A stretch of 64,000 nucleotides of DNA from RYN-133 sp963785425 (GCA_963785425.1 CAWAVG010000012.1:1-64000), one strand, 5' to 3'; counted from the first letter of the stretch, positions 7,470-16,107 are shown. The notes: generated by a model from the sequence alone, not told the origin. A program made the numbers and translations.

Positions 7470-8014
7470 ATCTGTCCATCCGGCTGATCGTGGGTGTATT
7501 CGCTGTGGTGACCTCGGCGGCGTGCAGCGGTAGTAGCAGCTCGGATGGTGGCTCTGGCGGGCCAACTGCGTCGGCCAGCCAGAGGAATGTCGTCACCGCC
7601 GACCACCTGCGGACGATACGCAAGTATTTCGATGCATATGATCGCGCGGACCTCGCGGCAATACGGAAGTTAATGGTTGCGGACCCTGTATTGAGCGATT
7701 GCAATTTCAAGGCGTCCACGCCCATTGATCTTCACGGGTGGCCCCGGATCGAATCATGGCTCGAACAGCGATTCGCCGCTCATGATCGATTTCAAATCTC
7801 GCGCATTGCGAATTACAACCCGGCAGATTCGTTGGTGGCAGAAGTAACCTTCGCCCGTCGAACCAGTGATGAGCTCAGCGCACTCGGTGCGCCGCACGGA
7901 ATCGTCCCCAAGATCGCCGCGAAGGTCGTCTTCACGCGGCACGACGCGATTCAGAAAGTGGCGATGGGCCCCGTCGGCGGCGACGCCTCGCTGTGTCGCA
8001 TCGCTGCCGGCTAG
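7466..8014 (+). CDS. Lipoprotein with NTF2/SnoaL-like domain
   Basis: 182 residues from a GTG that overlaps the preceding stop. The lipoprotein signal is VVTSAAC with Cys at residue 20, followed by a short Ser/Gly linker. The rest (about residues 45-180) starts LRTIRKYFDAYDRADLAAIR and continues with LHGWPRIESWLEQRFAAHDR, the helix-first, curved-sheet order of the NTF2/SnoaL-like fold. Such domains bind small ligands or partner proteins; many exported ones have no enzyme activity. As last gene of the operon it may be the surface-anchored partner of the Cys-rich Tat protein. Two Cys in the mature part (around residues 73 and 177) may pair. Confidence 0.7.
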   Translation: MNLSIRLIVGVFAVVTSAACSGSSSSDGGSGGPTASASQRNVVTADHLRTIRKYFDAYDRADLAAIRKLMVADPVLSDCNFKASTPIDLHGWPRIESWLEQRFAAHDRFQISRIANYNPADSLVAEVTFARRTSDELSALGAPHGIVPKIAAKVVFTRHDAIQKVAMGPVGGDASLCRIAAG

Positions 8015-8150
8015 CCTAGCCAAGGAGCGACGCTCGCACGGTAGCGGTCGCGTCGCCGCGTCGCCCGTAGGGAGTCCTGCGGGCGGTCCTTGGAACGCAC
8101 TGGTAGCCGCTGATCCAGCCGGTACGCATTGAACAGGCAGGGCGTCCATC

Positions 8151-8205
8151 CCTACCGACGACTCATCTACCGACCTATCCACCGACCTATCTACCTAACT
8201 ACCGG
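8151..8205 (+). repeat. Short degenerate tandem repeat
   Basis: Pyrimidine-rich units of about 12 bases related to CTACCGACCTATC recur four times with small changes between 8151 and 8205. They lie downstream of the operon and upstream of the IstB remnant, in sequence with no gene. No function is evident. Confidence 0.5.
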
Positions 8206-8270
8206 CGTCTCGACCGGCGGCATCTTCGGCTGGAGTCGACGGCGGCCCTTCGTACAGCGCAGATCGCGTC

Positions 8271-8456
8271 GTCGTCCGCTTTGGGCGTTACGACTTCTTC
8301 TCGTCCGTTCAGTGAATCGGCTCCGTGATCTCCGACCCCACCCCTGGTCGCCGCGATCGTGGGCCGCGTCACCTTCAACGCCGGCATCCTCGAGACAGGC
8401 ACCAAGTCCTATCGGCTCCACACCAGCAAGTGCGCAAGTCGGGAAGAGCGGTGTGG
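8271..8456 (+). pseudogene. Remnant of an IstB-like transposition ATPase (C-terminus)
   Basis: Across two or three frames one can read TTSSRPFSE, then VISDPT, then AAIVGRVTFNAGILETGTKS followed by YRLHTSK. The order (TS-N/R-PF, acidic loop, DR-hydrophobic, SYRL near the end) matches the end of IstB helper ATPases of IS21-family elements. Only about 60 residues remain, with an in-frame stop and a shift. No IstA transposase or terminal repeats are visible. It records an old insertion in the mobile element. The call rests on recalled IstB motifs. Confidence 0.45.
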
Positions 8457-8464
8457 CGCGCATA

Positions 8465-9226
8465 ATGCTCCGGGCAGATAATCACGCCATTACCGAACCG
8501 GAAGACGTTCTACGAATCGGCCCCGAGCCGGGCCGGCGGTTATCCGCACGATCAAAACTTGCGCTCATGTTCGTGGCAGCCCTTGCCGTTGGCGTGGGAG
8601 CGTTCGCTGTCACACACCGAACACAGCACGCGCGAGGTCAGGCTGCCGCAACGACCGCGCCGCGGCCCTCATCCTCGACGAGCGGCCCGGCGACGATCGA
8701 ATACAACGCGTATTGCATCGGTCAACTGACCTGTCCCGCCAGCAGCGTCCCCGCAGTACTTCGACGGCGTCTCCGTCGCCCAGCCGTCAGCAATGGCAGA
8801 TGCTCACCCACGCCAGAACGAATAGTCGATCCAGCCGGGCGTGCCGCGCGCGGTGCTGGACCGGTGTTCAGCGTCACCGGTGACTGGCACCACCCCGGCA
8901 CAGTCACGATGAGGTTTCCCCCGGATCGCAGCGTCTTCGCCGGCAGCGCCTTCAGCGGTCAGAAGATCCTGTGGCTGGTCGCGTCCTCTTACCACGGGCC
9001 AGTCCTGATCCGAGGCGTCGGCCTGCGAGACACGACACCCGTGCGGTTCAGCACGACAGATGGCCCACTACGCACCGAGGTTCGACTACCGCCAGAGCCC
9101 GCAGCCGGCCCGGCGCGCTACACCGACGCCTATGTCCGCGTTCGCGGACCCGGCTGCTACGCCTGGCAGGTCGACGGCAGCAACTTCACCTACACCAGCA
9201 CCTTCCGCGTCGTGCGGGGTTCCTGA
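8465..9226 (+). CDS. Single-span membrane protein with exported domain
   Basis: 253 residues from ATG 8465. About 30 polar residues precede a membrane segment (LALMFVAALAVGVGAFAV, about residues 37-54), then a Thr/Ser/Pro linker and an exported domain with VFSVTGDWHHPGTVTMRFPP and, near the end, YVRVRGPGCYAWQVDGSNF. That end resembles exported actinobacterial proteins with an Ig-like, Cys-stabilised fold. The middle (about residues 90-125) is unusually Arg-rich, and a different frame there reads YFDGVSVAQPS, so a pair of compensating indels is possible. No known function. It is the last gene before the integrase. Confidence 0.55.
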   Translation: MLRADNHAITEPEDVLRIGPEPGRRLSARSKLALMFVAALAVGVGAFAVTHRTQHARGQAAATTAPRPSSSTSGPATIEYNAYCIGQLTCPASSVPAVLRRRLRRPAVSNGRCSPTPERIVDPAGRAARGAGPVFSVTGDWHHPGTVTMRFPPDRSVFAGSAFSGQKILWLVASSYHGPVLIRGVGLRDTTPVRFSTTDGPLRTEVRLPPEPAAGPARYTDAYVRVRGPGCYAWQVDGSNFTYTSTFRVVRGS

Positions 9227-9638
9227 GGCTCGACCCACTCACCCCAAACTCGGGGCCAACATTCGCGCCGGTGACTGTCCTGAAAGCGGTGTTCCGGCCT
9301 GACACGTCGAGCTGCTGGTCGGCGGGAAGGGTTGGCGCATGATGACGACGACACTGGATGGGGTGGCCATTCGAACAGCATCCCTGTCCAGTTCGATTAT
9401 CTGTGCCATCAGTCAAGAGGATCTTCGTTGGGCAATGCCGGGGCAACATCAAATTCGTCGATGCTCATCAAGAGCCGATGCTGACCAACCCCTTTGTGCT
9501 CAGATTACTGGGCCCCATGCACAACCAACGAATGTCGCTCATAGATCGCTCGGACTGCTAAGGCGTAACTCGTTCGATGTCGAACGTGTCACCGTCGTGT
9601 GGTACACCGGACGGCGGTTGGTAGGAGAGGCGGCGATC
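9227..9638. other. Stretch without a supportable gene, before the integrase
   Basis: Two overlapping plus-strand frames (from 9339 and 9358) cover most of this stretch. The first is only the upstream extension of the integrase frame and lacks integrase features; the second (67 codons) has no recognisable domain. An excisionase gene would be expected near here, but I see none. A ribosome site (GGAGAGG, 9624-9630) belongs to the integrase. Confidence 0.4.
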
Positions 9639-10766
9639 GTGAGCATCGCGAAGCGTGGCGACGGCCGATGGCGCGCTCGGTACCGCGACGTTGCCGGCAA
9701 GGAGCACTCGCGCCACTTCGCGCGGAAGGTCGACGCGCAGGCATGGTTGGACGATGTCACCACCGCGGTGCGCACCGGAACCTATGCCGACCCGCGGCGC
9801 GGCCGTGTCACGGTCGGCGATTGGGCGCCCCTGTGGCTGGACGGGCAGGCGCACCTCAAACCGTCGACGCACGAGCGTTACGCAGGAATCCTGCGCGAGC
9901 ACGTCCTGCCACACTGGTCGACCGTGCAACTGGTCGACGTGACACACGCGGACGTGCAGACCTGGATCACGCGATTGGCTCGAACACGTTCCCCAGCGAC
10001 GGTGCGCAAGATCCATCGCGTCTTCTCGCTCGTGCTGAAGACCGCGGTCAAGGACGGCCGACTCGGCCGGAATGCGGCCGACGGCGTGAACCTGCCTCGA
10101 GTTGCGATCGCCGAACGTCGCTACTTGACGCATGAGCAGGTTCGACTCCTCGCCGAGGAGTGCGGGCCACACCGCCTGGTGGTCCTCTTCCTTGCCTACA
10201 CCGGACTGCGGTTCGGTGAGATGGCGGCGCTGCGGGTTCGTCGCCTCGACCTGCTGCGCCGCCGCGCGATCGTCGCCGAGTCAGTGACCCTGGTACGCGG
10301 CGTTCAGACGTGGGGCACGCCTAAGGGTCACGAGCGTCGCGAAGTGCCAATTCCGCGCTTCCTAGTCGACGAGCTGGCGACGCAGGTCGCGGGCAAGCAG
10401 CGCGATGAGCTGGTCTTCACCGGCGACAAGGGCGGCGCGCTCCGGGCGCAGGTCTTCCAGCGCTCCGTGCTCAGCGCCGCCGCCGAACGGTTGAATCTCA
10501 CCGGCCTGCACCCGCACGAGCTACGCCACACCGCAGCGAGCCTTGCCATAGCCTCGGGCGCGACAATCAAGGTCGTCCAGCAGATGCTCGGCCACAAATC
10601 GGCCACGATGACACTCGACCTGTACGGCCACCTCTACGCAGACCAGCTCGACGAGCTCGGCGACCGCCTGCACGACGCCGCGACAGCCGCCTGGGAAAGC
10701 TCGCGCGGACTTCCTGCGGACTTTTTGCGGACTAATCTCGTCTCGATCTTGAAACCGAGATCGTAG
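9639..10766 (+). CDS. Tyrosine site-specific recombinase (integrase)
   Basis: 375 residues from GTG 9639, chosen for its ribosome site GGAGAGG and for starting at SIAKRGDGRWRARYRD, the usual beginning of actinobacterial phage/ICE integrases. Domains: an N-terminal arm-binding part, a SAM-like core-binding domain (about 60-145), then the catalytic domain with Arg191 (TGLRFGEM), His293 and Arg296 (HELRH), His319 (LGHKS) and the nucleophile Tyr329 (DLYGHLY). All five catalytic residues are present, so it should be active. It lies 41 bases from the 3' end of tRNA-Glu and points toward it, as in elements that use a tRNA gene as attachment site. It would insert and, with an excisionase, excise the element to its left. 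Confidence 0.93.
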   Translation: MSIAKRGDGRWRARYRDVAGKEHSRHFARKVDAQAWLDDVTTAVRTGTYADPRRGRVTVGDWAPLWLDGQAHLKPSTHERYAGILREHVLPHWSTVQLVDVTHADVQTWITRLARTRSPATVRKIHRVFSLVLKTAVKDGRLGRNAADGVNLPRVAIAERRYLTHEQVRLLAEECGPHRLVVLFLAYTGLRFGEMAALRVRRLDLLRRRAIVAESVTLVRGVQTWGTPKGHERREVPIPRFLVDELATQVAGKQRDELVFTGDKGGALRAQVFQRSVLSAAAERLNLTGLHPHELRHTAASLAIASGATIKVVQQMLGHKSATMTLDLYGHLYADQLDELGDRLHDAATAAWESSRGLPADFLRTNLVSILKPRS

Positions 10767-10807
10767 TAAACAGCTGGAGCCCCCGGAATACGGTGGCCTC
10801 AGCGGTG

Positions 10808-10880
10808 TAGCCCCGACCGGATTCGAACCGGCGCTACCGCCTTGAGAGGGCGGCGTCCTAGGCCACTAGACGACGGGGCC
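10808..10880 (-). tRNA. tRNA-Glu (anticodon CTC)
   Basis: Read on the minus strand, the 73 bases fold as a tRNA: acceptor arm GGCCCCG with CGGGGCT, D-arm around GTCTAGTGGCCTAGGAC, anticodon stem CCGCC/GGCGG with loop CTCTCAA, and T-loop TTCGAAT. CCA is not encoded. It decodes GAG. Its 3' half, facing the integrase, is the likely attachment core; a second copy of that core should mark the far end of the element, outside the window. Confidence 0.95.
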
Positions 10881-10929
10881 CTAGAAACTTCCAGACGTGC
10901 TGATCAACGGTGCAGACCTACCGGCTGCG

Positions 10930-11001
10930 CTGGGGTACCAGGACTCGAACCTAGACTAACTGAACCAGAATCAGTTGGGCTGCCAATTACCCCATACCCC
11001 A
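10930..11001 (-). tRNA. tRNA-Gln (anticodon CTG)
   Basis: 72 bases on the minus strand fold with acceptor TGGGGTA/TACCCCA, discriminator G73, anticodon loop TTCTGGT on the stem ACTGA/TCAGT, and T-loop TTCGAGT. It decodes CAG. It lies 49 bases upstream of tRNA-Glu on the same strand, so the two are probably co-transcribed. The weak first pair (T1-A72) is the usual feature of tRNA-Gln charged through Glu-tRNA(Gln), using the gltX and gatCAB products also encoded in this window. Confidence 0.95.
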
Positions 11002-11218
11002 CTGGCATCGAGCGATTTCGCCGCTCGGGCCGTCGTCAGACTCTACCGGACCCCTCGAACGCGATCCAAACCCGCTACGGCCGGTCCAGGGGTCAAGGCC
11101 GGACCTTGTCGGCGCCCGGCGCCGAGGCCGCGATGCGCTCCCTCGTAGGCGCGCCGGCCTGTGGAACTCTGCGAATCGGGGAGCAGGTGAGCTCGCGACA
11201 GGCTGAGCGACCCGGTCG

Positions 11219-12370
11219 TCACAGGAACCGGGAGATGATCTCCTTCATGATCTCGTTCGTCCCGCCGTAGATCTTCTGGATGCGGGCGTCGGTGTACAGC
11301 CGAGAGATCGGGTACTCCTCCATGTAGCCGTATCCGCCGAAGAACTGCAGGCACTCGTCGGCCACGTCGCACTGCATCTGGGTCGTCCACCACTTGGCCA
11401 TCGACGCAGTGGGTACGTCCAGCTGCCCGGCCAGGTGCTTGGCGACGCAGTCGTCGACGAAGACCCGGGCGATCTTGGCCGTCGTCGCCGCCTCGGCGAG
11501 CTTGAACTTGGTGTTCTGGAACTGGAAGACGGGCTTGCCGAACGCCGTCCGGTCCTTGGTGTACCTCACCGTCAGGTCGACGGTGAGCTCGATGGCGGCG
11601 ACCGCGCCCACGGCGAGCACCAGGCGCTCCTGCGCGAGCTGCTGCATGAGCTGGACGAAGCCCTGGCCCTCGGCCTCGCCGAGCAGGTTGCTCGCCGGCA
11701 CCCGCACGCCGTCGAAGAAGAGCTCCGCGGTGTCCTGGCCGTGCTGACCGATCTTCTTCAGCAGCCGGCCGCGCGAGAAGCCGTCCGCCTCGTCGGTCTC
11801 GACGACGAGCAGCGAGATTCCCGCGGCAGCGTTCTCGGGGTCGGTCTTGGCGACGACGATGACCAGGTCGGCGAGGTAGCCGTTCGAGATGAACGTCTTC
11901 GACCCGTCGATGACGTACTCGTCGCCGTCGCGGATCGCCTTGGTCTTGACACTCTGCAGGTCCGAACCCGTGCCTGGCTCGGTCATCGCGATCGCGCCGA
12001 CGAGTTCGCCGGACGCGAGTTTCGGCAGCCAGCGCTGCTTCTGCGCCTCCGTCCCGTACTTGAGGATGTAGTGCGCGACGATCGTGCTGTGGACGGCCGT
12101 GCCGAGGCTGCCGACCATCGCGCGGATCTGCTCCTCGGCGAGCACCGCCTCGTGGGCGAACGTGCCGCCTCCGCCGCCGTACTGCTCGGGGACGGACGGG
12201 CACAGCAGCCCGAGCGCGCCCGCCTTGCGCCAGATCTCGCGGTCGACGTGCTGTTGCTCGTTCCATCGCGCCTCGTTCGGCGCGCACTCCTTCTCCAGGA
12301 ACGCCCGCGCGAGGTCGCGGAACGCCTCGATGTCGTCGTCGGACCAGGCTGGACGGGCGGGTGCTGGCAT
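11219..12370 (-). CDS. Acyl-CoA dehydrogenase
   Basis: 383 residues, the normal length. FAD-dependent enzyme that introduces the alpha-beta double bond in an acyl-CoA and passes electrons to electron-transfer flavoprotein (etfAB lie at 51-53 kb). Visible signatures: AIAMTEPGTGSDLQSVKTKA (family signature 1), FISNGYLADLVIV, and near the C-terminus QFFGGYGYMEEYPISRLYTD with IYGGTNEIMKE, which includes the flavin-contacting Gly-rich loop and the Glu of the TNE motif used as base in this family. Start ATG 12370; the longer open frame upstream belongs to the neighbouring hydrolase. It probably forms an operon with that hydrolase. Exact chain-length specificity cannot be read. Confidence 0.92.
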   Translation of the reverse strand: MPAPARPAWSDDDIEAFRDLARAFLEKECAPNEARWNEQQHVDREIWRKAGALGLLCPSVPEQYGGGGGTFAHEAVLAEEQIRAMVGSLGTAVHSTIVAHYILKYGTEAQKQRWLPKLASGELVGAIAMTEPGTGSDLQSVKTKAIRDGDEYVIDGSKTFISNGYLADLVIVVAKTDPENAAAGISLLVVETDEADGFSRGRLLKKIGQHGQDTAELFFDGVRVPASNLLGEAEGQGFVQLMQQLAQERLVLAVGAVAAIELTVDLTVRYTKDRTAFGKPVFQFQNTKFKLAEAATTAKIARVFVDDCVAKHLAGQLDVPTASMAKWWTTQMQCDVADECLQFFGGYGYMEEYPISRLYTDARIQKIYGGTNEIMKEIISRFL

Positions 12371-12429
12371 GCGGGGACCTCTCGTCGAGTGCGCGGTGCT
12401 ACTCGACGGTAACCGCAGAGTGGAACTTG

Positions 12430-13279
12430 TTACGACCCCGTCGCGCGGGACAGCAGCGCCGACCGCACGGCACGGTCCGCGGCGTGGGCCTCGAGGAACG
12501 GTGCAACCGCGTCGACGAGCAGGTCGGGGGCGTCCAGTTGCGGGCAGTGTCCGCACCCCGGAAGGACGACGGTGTCCGGCCCCTGCGTGACGTGCCGCGA
12601 AGGCACGAGGCGATCGTGGCGGCCCCAGACCTGCAGGACGGGCACCCGCAGGCGCGGCAACAGCCGTGCCAGTTGCACGGTGCGCAGTTCGGAAAGCAAC
12701 GCGCGGGCGATCGCGGACAGCCCGAACAGGCGGCCGCGGTCGACGTAACTGGCGCTGTAACCGTTGATCGCGGCGGGGTCGAGGATGCTCGAGCGTGGTG
12801 ACGCGGCGTGGGCGTAGATCCAGCCGAAGCCGCGCTGCAACTGGCCGAACGGCACGGGCCGCAGCGCGGTCCGCATGGCCACCGATGCCGGTCGCGAGGC
12901 AGCCGCGCGCCACGACAGCGGGACGCCGGTGACTCCGGGCATGCCGATGAGCACAGCGCAGTCGACACGCTCGGGGTGGCGTGGCGGCCAGCACGGCCGA
13001 TACGGCAGCGCCCATCGAGTTGCCGATCAGACTCACCGGCTCGTGCACGTCGAGATCGTCGAGCACCTCGAGCACCAGAGCGGCGTAACCGGTGAGCAGG
13101 GGCGCGGTGAACGGGCGGGTCGTGGCGCCGTGGCCGGGCAGGTCGATGGCGACGACGCGGTGCTCCAGAGCGAGCGCCGGGACGACGCGACGCCAGGTCT
13201 GCAGGTTGTCCGAGAAACCGTGCAGCAGCACGACCGTGTGCGGCCCGGCGCCGGTGACGGCGACGTTGACGTCATCCAC
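12430..13279 (-). pseudogene. Alpha/beta hydrolase with one frameshift
   Basis: From GTG 13279 the protein reads TVVLLHGFSDNLQTWRRVVP, IDLPGHG, then the nucleophile elbow IGNSMGAA. After LAATPP the frame is lost; it resumes one base over as ERVDCAVLIGMPGVTG and runs to 12430. The second part carries the acid (WGRHDRLVP) and the His (LPGCGHCPQLD) of the catalytic triad. The shift is one extra C in a CCCC run near 12980. If the indel is an assembly error, this is a normal hydrolase of about 282 residues, of the esterase/MhpC type. It precedes the acyl-CoA dehydrogenase by 59 bases on the same strand. Confidence 0.85.
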
Positions 13280-13394
13280 GTCACACCTGTACCCGGGACA
13301 GCAGGTCGGTCAATCCTTCGATTCGGTAACGCAGCCCCCCGCGGACGCCCGATTCAGTGGTCGTCGGGCGGGTACGTGACGGATTGCCCGTCGG

Positions 13395-14837
13395 CTACCG
13401 CTGCGCGGCGGCGAGGCGCGCCAGCGACCGCTCGCGACCGAGGATCTCCATCGACTCGAACAGCGGTGGCGACACCGTCGAACCGGTGATCGCGACGCGC
13501 AGCGGTCCGAACGCATGGCGCGGTTTGAGGCCGAGGCCGTCGACCAGTGCCGCGCGCAGGGCGGCTTCGATCGCCGCGTGGTTCCACTCGTCCACCGCTT
13601 CGAGGGCGGGACGGGCGGCGGCGAGCACCTGCTGGCCCGCGTCGCCCAGCTGCTTGGCTGCCGCCGCCTCGTCCACGACGAAGTCGCTCTCGGCGACCAG
13701 CAGGAACCGCAGCAGGTCGAGCGCCTCGAGCAGCGTCGCGCAGCGCTCCTGGACCAGCGGGGCAGCGGCGTCGAGGACCGCGGAGTCGGCGGCGAAGCCG
13801 GCGCCGAGCACGAAGGTCTGCAGGCGGGCGCGGAACTCGGCGGGGTCGAGGGCGCGGAGGTAGACGCCGTTGAGCCAGTTCAGCTTGTCGAGGTCGAAGA
13901 CCGGTCCGACGGTGTTGACCCGGCTCCAGTCGAAGCTCGCGCTGAACTCGTCGAAGCCGAACACCTCGGACTCGCCGGGCTGGCCGTAGCCGAGCAGTGC
14001 GAGGAAGTTCAGCAAGGCCTCGGGCAGGTAGCCCTGCTCGACGAACCAGGTGAGCCGGGCGGCCGGGTTCTTGCGCTTGGAGATCTTCGACTTGTCGGTG
14101 TTGCGCAACAGCGGCATGTGCGCGAACGCCGGCTCGCCGAAGCCGAGCCAGCGGTAGAGCAGCAGGTGCTTCGGCGTCGACGAGATCCACTCCTCACCGC
14201 GGACCACGTGCGTGATGCCCATCAGGTGGTCGTCGACGACGACGGCGAGATGGTAGGTGGGGAAGCCGTCCGCCTTCAGGATCACCTGGTCGTCGGGACG
14301 CGGCGCCGACACCTCGCCGCGGATGACGTCGGTGAACGTCAGCGGCACGTCGTCCGGGATGAGCATCCGCACGACAGGCGTATCGGTGGCGCCGCCGAGC
14401 GCCTTGCGCTCCTCCTCCGTCTTGCCGAGGCAGAGCCGGTCGTAGCCGGTCGGCAGCTTCTTCTTGCGCTGCTCGTCGCGCATCTCGGCGAGCCGCTCCT
14501 GGCTGCACCAGCACTTGTAGGCGTGCCCGTCCGCGAGCAGTTGCGCCACAAACGGTTGATAGGTGTCTAGTCGCTCCGACTGGCGGTACGGCGCGTAGGG
14601 GCCGCCGATGTCGGGGCCTTCGTCCCAGTCGAGGTCGAGCCAGTGCAACGTGTCGAAGACCTGCTGCTCGCTGTCGGCCCGGAAGCGCGCGCGGTCCGTG
14701 TCCTCGATGCGCAGGACGAATGTGCCACCGTGTCGGCGGGCGAACGCCAGGTTGAACAGCGACATGTACGCCGTCCCGACATGCGGGTCGCCGGTGGGCG
14801 ACGGTGCGACGCGCAGCCGGGGGCCGTCGGCGCTCAC
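13395..14837 (-). CDS. gltX: Glutamate-tRNA ligase
   Basis: 480 residues, class I aminoacyl-tRNA synthetase, full length. The HIGH-type motif is in APSPTGDPHVGTAY near residue 10, and the KMSKS-type loop is SKISKRKN near residue 250. It charges tRNA-Glu and, in organisms without GlnRS, also mis-charges tRNA-Gln for GatCAB to amidate; both tRNAs lie 2.4 kb away and gatCAB is at 36.8-40.1 kb. GTG at 14837 overlaps the stop of the FAH-family gene (GTGA), so the two are translationally coupled. No GlnRS gene is in the window. Confidence 0.96.
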   Translation of the reverse strand: MSADGPRLRVAPSPTGDPHVGTAYMSLFNLAFARRHGGTFVLRIEDTDRARFRADSEQQVFDTLHWLDLDWDEGPDIGGPYAPYRQSERLDTYQPFVAQLLADGHAYKCWCSQERLAEMRDEQRKKKLPTGYDRLCLGKTEEERKALGGATDTPVVRMLIPDDVPLTFTDVIRGEVSAPRPDDQVILKADGFPTYHLAVVVDDHLMGITHVVRGEEWISSTPKHLLLYRWLGFGEPAFAHMPLLRNTDKSKISKRKNPAARLTWFVEQGYLPEALLNFLALLGYGQPGESEVFGFDEFSASFDWSRVNTVGPVFDLDKLNWLNGVYLRALDPAEFRARLQTFVLGAGFAADSAVLDAAAPLVQERCATLLEALDLLRFLLVAESDFVVDEAAAAKQLGDAGQQVLAAARPALEAVDEWNHAAIEAALRAALVDGLGLKPRHAFGPLRVAITGSTVSPPLFESMEILGRERSLARLAAAQR

Positions 14838-15634
14838 GCGGTGCGCACCGGGTTGGTCAGCGTGCCGATGCCCTCGATCTCGACGCTCACGCTGTCGCCG
14901 TCCTTGATCGGGCCGACGCCGGCGGGCGTGCCCGTGAGTACCACGTCTCCCGGAAGCAGCGTCATCACCGACGACATGAACGCGATCTGGGTTCCGACGT
15001 CGTGGATCATCTGGCTGGTGCGCCCGTCCTGCACGATCTTGCCGTTGACGCGCGTGGTCAGACGCAGGTCGGACGGATCGAGGACGGTCTCGAACCACGG
15101 CCCGAGCGGGCAGAACGAGTCGTAGCCTTTGGCGCGGGTGAACTGCACGTCGGCCCGCTGCTGGTCGCGCGCCGTGACGTCGTTGGCGCAGGCGTAACCC
15201 AGCACGAACGACAGGGCGTCCTCGCGGGCGATGTTGCGGGCCGGGCGTCCGATGACGACGGCCAGCTCGCCCTCGTAGTGCACTTCCTTCGACGACGGGG
15301 GCAGCCGGATCGTGTCGCCCTCACCGATCACGCTCGTCGACGGCTTGAGGAAGATCATCGGCGACTGGGGCGCCTCGCCGCCCATCTCCTTGGCGTGCTC
15401 GGCGTAGTTCCGGCCGATCGCGACGACCTTGCTCGGCAGGATCGGGGACAGCAGCCGCACGTCGGGCAGCGCCCAGCGGTCGCCGGTGAAGGTGATCGTC
15501 TCGAACGGATGGCCGTCGATCGCCGCGACCGTCAGCGCGTCGTACGGCGCGTCGGCGGGGCCTTCGACGGTTCCCCAGAGCACTCCGGCAGGAGTGGACG
15601 CGGAACCAGGATGGACGAAGCGGGCGATGCGCAC
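14834..15634 (-). CDS. Fumarylacetoacetate hydrolase (FAH) family protein
   Basis: 266 residues from GTG 15634 (upstream in-frame codons do not resemble the family). Metal-dependent hydrolase or decarboxylase of acylpyruvate-like compounds. Family features: VVAIGRNYAEHAKEMGGEAP, PMIFLKPSTSVIG, VHYEGELAVVIGR with the metal-binding Glu pair, GYACANDVTARDQQ, and the end GDVVLTGTPAGVGPIKDGDS. These place it with the COG0179 acylpyruvase/oxaloacetate decarboxylase type. Substrate cannot be read from sequence. It is coupled to gltX by a four-base overlap, a pairing I also recall in mycobacteria. Confidence 0.9.
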   Translation of the reverse strand: MRIARFVHPGSASTPAGVLWGTVEGPADAPYDALTVAAIDGHPFETITFTGDRWALPDVRLLSPILPSKVVAIGRNYAEHAKEMGGEAPQSPMIFLKPSTSVIGEGDTIRLPPSSKEVHYEGELAVVIGRPARNIAREDALSFVLGYACANDVTARDQQRADVQFTRAKGYDSFCPLGPWFETVLDPSDLRLTTRVNGKIVQDGRTSQMIHDVGTQIAFMSSVMTLLPGDVVLTGTPAGVGPIKDGDSVSVEIEGIGTLTNPVRTA

Positions 15635-15678
15635 AGGGGCCAAGGCTACCGATCGGCGCATCGGCGATAATCGACGGC

Positions 15679-16107
15679 GTGAGTACGCAGCTGTCCCGCG
15701 TCCCGGTGCCGCTGCGCCGCCGCCTCGCCGCGACGCTGCTGCTGTTCGGCGCGCTGCTCGTGGCGATCGGAGCAGTGGCCGCGACCGGTGCCGGCTCGAG
15801 CGCAGCGCCGGTCTTCGCCGCGGTGGCGTTCAGCGTGGCCGTGCTGCTCGGGCTGCTCGGGTGGGGAGTGCGGCGCAGCATCACGCTCGACGCGGCCGAG
15901 GCGAACCTGGACGCCGCGGTCGAGGAGGCGCTCGCCGCGCACGGCGGCCACGCGTCCCTGTGCGGGTGCGGTGTCGAGCACGACCCGGACGAGCTGCACG
16001 TGGTCGACGCCGAGCCCGAGCCCCACGTCTGCTCGCACGACGGCACGGGGGTGGCCTGCGCGCACGAGTGCGAGACCTGCGTCCTCGCCGCCCTCAAGCG
16101 CCCCTGA
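15679..16107 (+). CDS. Small membrane protein with Cys/His-rich C-terminus
   Basis: 142 residues from GTG 15679, divergent from the FAH gene with a 44-base gap. Two membrane segments (about residues 17-35 and 44-62) are followed by a helix and a cytoplasmic tail with CGCGVEHD, HVCSHDGTG, CAHECETC. Six or more Cys and several His in about 45 residues suggest a bound metal ion or Fe-S cluster. No family recognised. The gene is bounded downstream by a 66-bp inverted repeat and converges on cimA. Confidence 0.7.
   Translation: MSTQLSRVPVPLRRRLAATLLLFGALLVAIGAVAATGAGSSAAPVFAAVAFSVAVLLGLLGWGVRRSITLDAAEANLDAAVEEALAAHGGHASLCGCGVEHDPDELHVVDAEPEPHVCSHDGTGVACAHECETCVLAALKRP

Noticed and set aside
11219..13279. 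A single 686-residue hydrolase-dehydrogenase fusion
   Set aside because: The open frame is continuous only because of the frameshift in the hydrolase; the acyl-CoA dehydrogenase has its own start and normal length, and the hydrolase continues in another frame.
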